Source: JAKEGN01 sp964465665 (GTDB lineage: Bacteria; Pseudomonadota; Gammaproteobacteria; Steroidobacterales; Woeseiaceae). From it: a stretch of 10,379 bases of DNA. The DNA is taken from the NCBI GenBank assembly GCA_964465665.1, contig CAYXKM010000149.1:1-10379 (forward strand), read 5' to 3'. Shown here piece after piece: positions 6,943 to 10,379 of this stretch (the stretch's first letter is position 1; each line of letters starts with the position of its first letter). Both the position numbers and the translations under genes were made by a program. The notes beneath the pieces were generated by a model, which saw nothing but the letters and a program-made list of their open reading frames with translations, did not search any database and was not told the origin of the DNA.

Positions 6943-7448
6943 CAGCAATGACCATGGGGGTGCCGATATTTTTTTCGGCACTCGTTGTAACAGCGAGCAT
7001 CGCGGCGCCCTGGTCCCTCGAAATCGGTCGTGATGAAAAAACCTGGGAGCACGTTGCAACACTCGGAGTCGAGTCCAGCAATGACGTTGCCGACGAGTAC
7101 GCGACCAAAAAAGTGCGCCCGCAACTGGCATTCACCTGCACGCCCGGTGGCGACGGCACGATTTCGGTACGGCTGGACTGGCGCCGGTTCATTTCGTCCT
7201 TCAACACCGAGGTCGGATTCAAGGCCGACGACAGGGAACTGTTGCTGGTGAACTGGGGCGTGGACAAGTCGAACAGGATTACCCATCCCCGCTCCGTGAG
7301 CGACGCCAGCGAGATCATCGCCTACCTTGCGGGTGCAAACAGGGTGCAGGTTGAGGTCATCCCGTACTCCGCGAGCCTCATCACAGTGCAGTTCGACATC
7401 TCAGGCATCGACGAGGCGTTGCAGGCGCTCAGCGCCAAATGCATGTAA
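6939..7448 (+). CDS. Small exported protein resembling TagO/VasI (T6SS-associated family)
   Basis: This 169-residue protein has a signal peptide (GVPIFFSALVVTASIAA|PW, cut near residue 23). The mature part follows the pattern I remember for the VasI/TagO family: a Trp soon after cleavage, PQLAFTC (61-67) in a beta-rich core, then RVQVEVIPY (135-143), QFDISGIDEALQAL (151-164) and a final Cys. C67 and C168 are the only cysteines of the mature protein and probably form a disulfide. TagO/VasI proteins accompany some type VI secretion systems, but their biochemical role is poorly known, and homologues also occur alone. Here no T6SS gene is visible. Instead the gene is coupled by an ATGA overlap to an exported arginase-like gene, which suggests that the two proteins act together outside the cytoplasm. 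The family assignment is by pattern recall. A near-C-terminal Trp that I recall in relatives is missing; the protein ends KCM. Confidence 0.65.
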   Translation: MTAMTMGVPIFFSALVVTASIAAPWSLEIGRDEKTWEHVATLGVESSNDVADEYATKKVRPQLAFTCTPGGDGTISVRLDWRRFISSFNTEVGFKADDRELLLVNWGVDKSNRITHPRSVSDASEIIAYLAGANRVQVEVIPYSASLITVQFDISGIDEALQALSAKCM

Positions 7449-7474
7449 GGCGTCGCCTGCGGTGCGGGATTCTA
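7449..7474 (-). repeat. Degenerate REP-like unit 1
   Basis: The sequence starts directly after the TAA of the TagO-like gene. On the minus strand it keeps the GCACCGCAGGCGACGCC half of the unit, while the TGTAGGAGCCT half is eroded (remnant TAGAATCCC). It has lost its hairpin partner strand. Confidence 0.6.
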
Positions 7475-7498
7475 AAGCGTTAATGTTGCATTTGGCCG

Positions 7499-7523
7499 GT
7501 CGCCTGCAATGCAGGCTCCTACA
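7499..7523 (-). repeat. REP-like unit 2 (inverted)
   Basis: Minus-strand copy with TGTAGGAG, then GCCTGC and GCAGGC around the loop ATT, then GAC. The loop differs from ACC in units 3 and 4 while the stem is unchanged, which suggests selection for or copying of the hairpin. Confidence 0.8.
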
Positions 7524-7539
7524 ATGCCAGTAGCAAGAC

Positions 7540-7567
7540 TGTAGGAGCCTGCACCGCAGGCGGCGCC
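7540..7567 (+). repeat. REP-like unit 3
   Basis: Plus-strand copy with GCCTGC-ACC-GCAGGC as the hairpin, ending GGCGCC. It differs from unit 4 at a single base over 28 nt (G instead of A in the GRCGCC tail). Confidence 0.85.
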
Positions 7568-7592
7568 ATCATGTCGTCGTCTTACGATCCCC

Positions 7593-7620
7593 TGTAGGAG
7601 CCTGCACCGCAGGCGACGCC
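7593..7620 (+). repeat. REP-like unit 4
   Basis: Plus-strand copy ending GACGCC, 3 nt before the stop codon of the reductase gene. It is 27 of 28 identical to unit 3 and starts 53 nt after the start of that unit. Confidence 0.85.
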
Positions 7621-7623
7621 GCA

Positions 7624-8655
7624 TTACGACTTTTCGGTCAGGCCCAGCCGTTCGTGCATGATCGGGCTGGTGGTCGTGTACTGCAAATGGACCTTCTTGT
7701 CCGGTTCGATGCGTTGCTTGATCGCGAATGCTGCCAGCGCCGCTTCGTGGAAACCGCAGAGGATCAGCTTCTTTTTCCCGGGGTACTGGTTTATGTCGCC
7801 GACGGCGTAGATTCCCGGAATACTGGTCACGAATTTTTCGGTATCGACGTTGACGGTTTTGCGATTGATATCCAGCCCCCATTCGGCAATGGGCCCGAGT
7901 TTCGGTGCCAGGCCAAAAAATACCAGCACTTCATCCGCCGGCAATTCAAGCTCCGAATCGTCCTTTGATTGCACGGTCAACGACCTGACTTTGCCGTTAT
8001 CACCGCGTATGGCAGTGGCTTTGGCATTTTCGATAAGGTCCATTTTTCCCGCCTTGACCAGCGCGCGCATCTTGTCGACCGTCGCCGGTGCCGCGCGGTA
8101 TTCGTCACGACGGTGAACCAGCGTCAACTTTTCGACCTTGCCGGCCAGGACCACCACCCAGTCGAGAGCCGAGTCACCGCCACCGAGGATCACCACGCGT
8201 TTTCCAGCGAAGCGCTCGGGCTTCGTAACACGGTAGTGCACCGTGCTGCCCTCGCACGCTTCGATCCCGGGAATGCGCAACTGTCGCGGCTGGAACGAGC
8301 CCACGCCACCGGCGATCACCACTGCTTTTGCGGTGAACTGTGTACCTTTGTCGGTTTCGATGTGAAAAGTCTGCGCATCATTGGCCCTGACTATCGCCAC
8401 TTCCTCGCCGAGATGCATGCCGCAATGGAATGGCTCGATCTGCTTCAACAGGTTCCGCGTCAGTTCCTCGCCGGTGCAGACCGGAATGCCCGGAATGTCA
8501 TAGATTGGTTTATCCGGATACAGCTCTGTGCACTGACCGCCGGGCTGGCGGATCGAATCCACGATCTCTGACTTCAGGCCCAGCAAGCCGAGTTCGAATA
8601 CCTGGAACAGGCCGCAGGGACCTGCGCCGACCACGACCACATCCGTATTGATCAC
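7624..8655 (-). CDS. Ferredoxin/flavodoxin--NADP+ reductase, thioredoxin-reductase-like (YumC type)
   Basis: This 343-residue FAD- and NADP-binding oxidoreductase transfers electrons between NADPH and ferredoxin or flavodoxin in the cytoplasm. The FAD dinucleotide motif is GAGPCG (10-15), the NADP motif GGGDSA (158-163) with HRRDEYRA (181-188) following, and the second FAD motif YAVGDINQYPGK (283-294). The CxxC redox pair of thioredoxin reductase is absent from the region before the NADP domain, and the length and C-terminal YTTTSPIMHERLGL tail fit the FNR2/YumC class. The GTG at 8655 is chosen: GGAG lies 7 nt upstream and the protein then starts INTDVVVVGAGPCG as usual. A TTG at 8697 would add 14 residues without clear support. 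It is a single-gene unit, convergent with the TagO-like gene and divergent from the FAD oxidase gene. The redox partner is not in the window. Confidence 0.92.
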   Translation of the reverse strand: MINTDVVVVGAGPCGLFQVFELGLLGLKSEIVDSIRQPGGQCTELYPDKPIYDIPGIPVCTGEELTRNLLKQIEPFHCGMHLGEEVAIVRANDAQTFHIETDKGTQFTAKAVVIAGGVGSFQPRQLRIPGIEACEGSTVHYRVTKPERFAGKRVVILGGGDSALDWVVVLAGKVEKLTLVHRRDEYRAAPATVDKMRALVKAGKMDLIENAKATAIRGDNGKVRSLTVQSKDDSELELPADEVLVFFGLAPKLGPIAEWGLDINRKTVNVDTEKFVTSIPGIYAVGDINQYPGKKKLILCGFHEAALAAFAIKQRIEPDKKVHLQYTTTSPIMHERLGLTEKS

Positions 8656-8801
8656 CTGATGGCTCCGGGCACGAAAGATGGGGCATTTTCCGGACAATTG
8701 CCGCGGGCCGCAATCTGCAAATACGGAAATTCTCAGGAATCGAGCCTGAAAAAGGTGCCGGATTAAAAAAGGTGCGGCGTCAATTCATGGAATAATGGCG
8801 C
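8656..8801. promoter_or_regulatory. Divergent intergenic region, no clear promoter seen
   Basis: The 146-bp gap between divergently transcribed genes should contain promoters for both, but I cannot identify a convincing -35/-10 pair on either strand. It holds an imperfect hairpin TCAGG-AATCGAG-CCTGA (about 8733-8749) and a tandem duplication of AAAAAGGTGC. The ATG at 8802 has only a weak GGAA upstream. Confidence 0.3.
8749..8775. repeat. Short direct repeat AAAAAGGTGC x2
   Basis: AAAAAGGTGC occurs at 8749-8758 and again at 8766-8775, a 17-bp period, with CGG or GGC-like bases after each copy. It lies 27 nt before the FAD oxidoreductase start. It could be a tandem operator half-site or just a small duplication. 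Confidence 0.5.
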
Positions 8802-10094
8802 ATGAGCCAATCGGTCTTTCCGGATTACCAAAGCGCTTGCGGCTGGAACGCCTTGCTGCCACGACGCGATCCTGCCAACTTGTTAAACGAAGATATTCAA
8901 TGTGATATAGCCATCGTCGGTGCCGGCTATACGGGGCTCGCTGCAGCCCGGCGCTGGGCATTGCACGCGCCGAATGACCGCGTGACAGTACTCGACGCGA
9001 GCGACATCGGCGAAGGAAATCCGGGACGCAATTCCGGATTCCTGCTCGAGATTGCGCTGGCCAACGATGCCAACGCACAGCAAATCGAGCGCATGAACAT
9101 ATGCAATCGACTCATCGCAGACACGATGCAGGAAATCCGCGAGATCGTGCAGGAAGCGCATATCGACTGCGATCTTCAGCGCAGTGGGACCTACCGCGCC
9201 GCTGCCGGCGCCACCGGTGAACAGGCGCTCGATCAGTACCGGGCTTTTCTCGAGGCCGCCGGCCTGCCGTTCCAGGCACTGAACCGCGACCAGCTCGAGG
9301 AAAAGCTCGGAACCCGTTTTTACCGGCGCGGCCTGTACTCGCCGCATTGTTACCTGGCGCAACCGGCAGCGCTTATACGTGGCCTCGCTGATCAATTGCC
9401 GCCGTCTGTAACGGTTTACGAACGCACGCCGGTCACGCATCTCGCAAGGAAAGACAGGCAGTGGATACTGACCACGCCGGAAGCCGCCGTTCGTGCCGAC
9501 AAAGTGATCCTCGCCAACAATGCGTTTTGCAAAGGCCTCGGAACCGCCGCCTCGCGCATTGTTGCCATGTACACCTACGCCGCATTGACTCCCCTGTTGC
9601 CGGATGACGTGGTCGCGACGCTCGGCACCGATTTGAGCTGGGGAGTGCTGCCGGCTCACAGGCTCGGCAGCACCCTGCGCCGCACCGGTGACGGCCGGCT
9701 GCTGATCCGGTCCTTTTACGGCTACGAGCAGGAAGCCGACAACCGGTGGATTGCGGAGATGCTCGGCGACAATTTGCTGCGGCGTATCCCGCAGCTCGGT
9801 AAAGTGGAATTCGAACACGTGTGGTCGGGCGCCACCGGGTTCACATTCAACGGCGCGCCGATCTGGGGTGAGACGAGCCCGGGGTTGTTCGTGTCCGCCG
9901 GCTGCAACGGCGGCGGCGTGGTCAAGGGAACCTTGTTCGGCAGGCTGCTCGTCGACCACATGTTCGGGCTCGCGGTTCCTGACATGCAGCAGCTTTTCGG
10001 GCAGGCAAGCTGGATGCCGCCGGAGCCGTTGCGGCGCTTCGGCTTTCATGCCATTGCCGCGCTGGAACGCCGGCGCGGGCTCGCAGAAGTGTAA
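8802..10094 (+). CDS. FAD-dependent oxidoreductase, DAO/PuuB-OrdL-like
   Basis: This 430-residue flavoprotein belongs to the D-amino-acid oxidase (DAO) superfamily, whose members oxidise primary or secondary amines in amino acids, sarcosine or gamma-glutamyl-polyamines. The N-terminal leader before the Rossmann motif (about 37 residues, with CGWNALLP) is typical of the PuuB/OrdL branch, followed by CDIAIVGAGYTGLAAARRW (34-52) with GxGxxG at 40-45, the acidic strand end VTVLDAS (61-67) and the FAD-contacting PGRNSGF (74-80). The C-terminal FAD segment is WSGATGFTFNGAPIWG, followed by LFVSAGCNGGGVVKGT, where relatives usually have G-H-G. There is no signal peptide, so it is probably cytoplasmic or peripheral. 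The ATG at 8802 fits the family N-terminus; the ribosome site is weak. The following transporter gene is 75 bp downstream on the same strand, so the transporter may supply the substrate. The substrate is unknown. Confidence 0.85.
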   Translation: MSQSVFPDYQSACGWNALLPRRDPANLLNEDIQCDIAIVGAGYTGLAAARRWALHAPNDRVTVLDASDIGEGNPGRNSGFLLEIALANDANAQQIERMNICNRLIADTMQEIREIVQEAHIDCDLQRSGTYRAAAGATGEQALDQYRAFLEAAGLPFQALNRDQLEEKLGTRFYRRGLYSPHCYLAQPAALIRGLADQLPPSVTVYERTPVTHLARKDRQWILTTPEAAVRADKVILANNAFCKGLGTAASRIVAMYTYAALTPLLPDDVVATLGTDLSWGVLPAHRLGSTLRRTGDGRLLIRSFYGYEQEADNRWIAEMLGDNLLRRIPQLGKVEFEHVWSGATGFTFNGAPIWGETSPGLFVSAGCNGGGVVKGTLFGRLLVDHMFGLAVPDMQQLFGQASWMPPEPLRRFGFHAIAALERRRGLAEV

Positions 10095-10169
10095 GCAGCC
10101 GCGGATTCGTGTAGTTTTGCCAGGGCGATTTGCGGCTTGCTTCAACAATAAGAAGTATCGGGGGTAGCT

Positions 10170-10379
10170 GTGACTGAAACAGAATCGCTCGGCATACTGT
10201 CGCTGTTGCCTGCAAGCGTCGCGATAGTGCTGGCATTCCTCACGCGAAATACGGTTTTCGCCCTCTCCGTCGCCTGCATCGTTGGCGTGCTCGCCGCCGG
10301 CCAAGGCCTGATGGGTTTTCCCAATCTGCTGAAAAATGCACTGGGAACGACCGCATTTTCCTGGATTTTCCTGCTCGAG
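10170..10379 (+). CDS. NhaC-type Na+/H+ antiporter family transporter, N-terminal fragment (cut by window end)
   Basis: The 70 visible residues begin with a short acidic stretch (TETES), then GILSLLPASVAIVLAFLTR (8-26), a transmembrane helix with the GxxSLLPxxVAIxLAxxTR signature I associate with NhaC-family antiporters, and a second helix TVFALSVACIVGVLAAG (28-44). A third hydrophobic stretch begins near residue 60 (TAFSWIFLL) and runs off the window. Members exchange Na+ for H+ or, in some branches, move organic substrates such as amino acids or malate/lactate. The GTG at 10170 is chosen because GGGGG lies 5 nt upstream (10160-10164). The 75 bp after the oxidoreductase stop show no terminator, so co-transcription is likely. 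Transport specificity cannot be judged from this fragment. Confidence 0.75.
   Translation, partial: MTETESLGILSLLPASVAIVLAFLTRNTVFALSVACIVGVLAAGQGLMGFPNLLKNALGTTAFSWIFLLE

Larger units (their letters stand above)
7449..7620. repeat. REP-like palindrome cluster between convergent genes
   Basis: Almost the whole 175-bp gap between convergent genes consists of four related palindromic units, two on the minus strand (7449-7474 degenerate, 7499-7523) followed by two on the plus strand (7540-7567, 7593-7620). Each intact unit has TGTAGGAG, then GCCTGC, a 3-nt loop and GCAGGC, then GACGCC or a close variant. The central pair (7499-7523 and 7540-7564) are inverted copies 16 nt apart and could fold into one long stem, like a BIME. 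Such elements are usually mobilised by RAYT transposases encoded elsewhere and may protect mRNA 3' ends or limit read-through. No T-tract follows the stems. Confidence 0.85.

Noticed and set aside
5899..7131. 410-codon minus-strand open frame opposite the arginase-like gene
   Set aside because: Antisense shadow; it would cross the divergent promoter gap and overlap a gene with arginase motifs.
7540..7620. Rho-independent terminators at the REP stems
   Set aside because: Strong stems, but no T-tract after them on either strand.
7449..7623. CRISPR array
   Set aside because: The units are palindromic, alternate in orientation and have irregular spacing; they fit REP elements.
7624..8655. Thioredoxin reductase
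   Set aside because: No CxxC redox-active pair before the NADP domain; the length and tail fit the ferredoxin/flavodoxin reductase class.
8883..10304. 473-codon minus-strand open frame opposite the FAD oxidoreductase
   Set aside because: Antisense shadow in high-GC DNA; no recognisable motifs, and the plus-strand gene has complete flavoprotein motifs.

Overview
The window looks like a chromosomal segment of a high-GC (roughly 60 %, estimated by eye) Gram-negative proteobacterium, most probably a gammaproteobacterium. The reasons are the many Sec signal peptides, a TagO/VasI-like protein, a YumC-type ferredoxin/flavodoxin-NADP reductase, and intergenic REP-like palindromes. I cannot name the genus. 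There are ten protein-coding genes (the first and last are cut by the window edges), no RNA genes, no CRISPR array and no transposase.

Region 1 (1-5873, minus strand) is a tight five-gene run. Read in transcription order it encodes an exported metallo-beta-lactamase-fold hydrolase (5873-5004), an exported M24 Xaa-Pro-type peptidase (4954-3608), an exported M28 aminopeptidase with a PA-like insert and an extra C-terminal domain (3611-1536), a cytoplasmic aspartate/glutamate racemase (1539-844) and a cytoplasmic PLP enzyme of the D-cysteine desulfhydrase/L-cysteate sulfo-lyase family (809 to beyond base 1). Two of the four junctions are 4-nt ATGA overlaps. The order suggests a peptide or amino-acid utilisation pathway: exported metallopeptidases release amino acids, and the cytoplasmic racemase and lyase process unusual (D- or sulfur-containing) ones. 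That pathway is inference.

Region 2 (5874-5976) is a divergent intergenic region that should carry promoters for Region 1 and for Region 3.

Region 3 (5977-7448, plus strand) holds an exported arginase/ureohydrolase-fold protein with altered metal ligands. It is coupled by an ATGA overlap to a small exported protein resembling the T6SS accessory protein TagO/VasI. No T6SS genes are in view. Five consecutive genes around the divergent promoter therefore encode proteins with signal peptides.

Region 4 (7449-7623) lies between convergent genes and contains a cluster of four REP-like palindromes, two in each orientation.

Region 5 (7624-8655, minus) is a ferredoxin/flavodoxin-NADP+ reductase. After a 146-bp divergent gap, Region 6 (8802-10379, plus) carries an FAD-dependent amine/amino-acid oxidoreductase of the DAO superfamily, followed by the start of an NhaC-type Na+/H+ antiporter family transporter. 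The shared thread is amino-acid, peptide and amine metabolism. The most unusual items are the exported arginase-like/TagO-like pair, the racemase/PLP-lyase pair behind exported peptidases, and the two kinds of intergenic palindrome.
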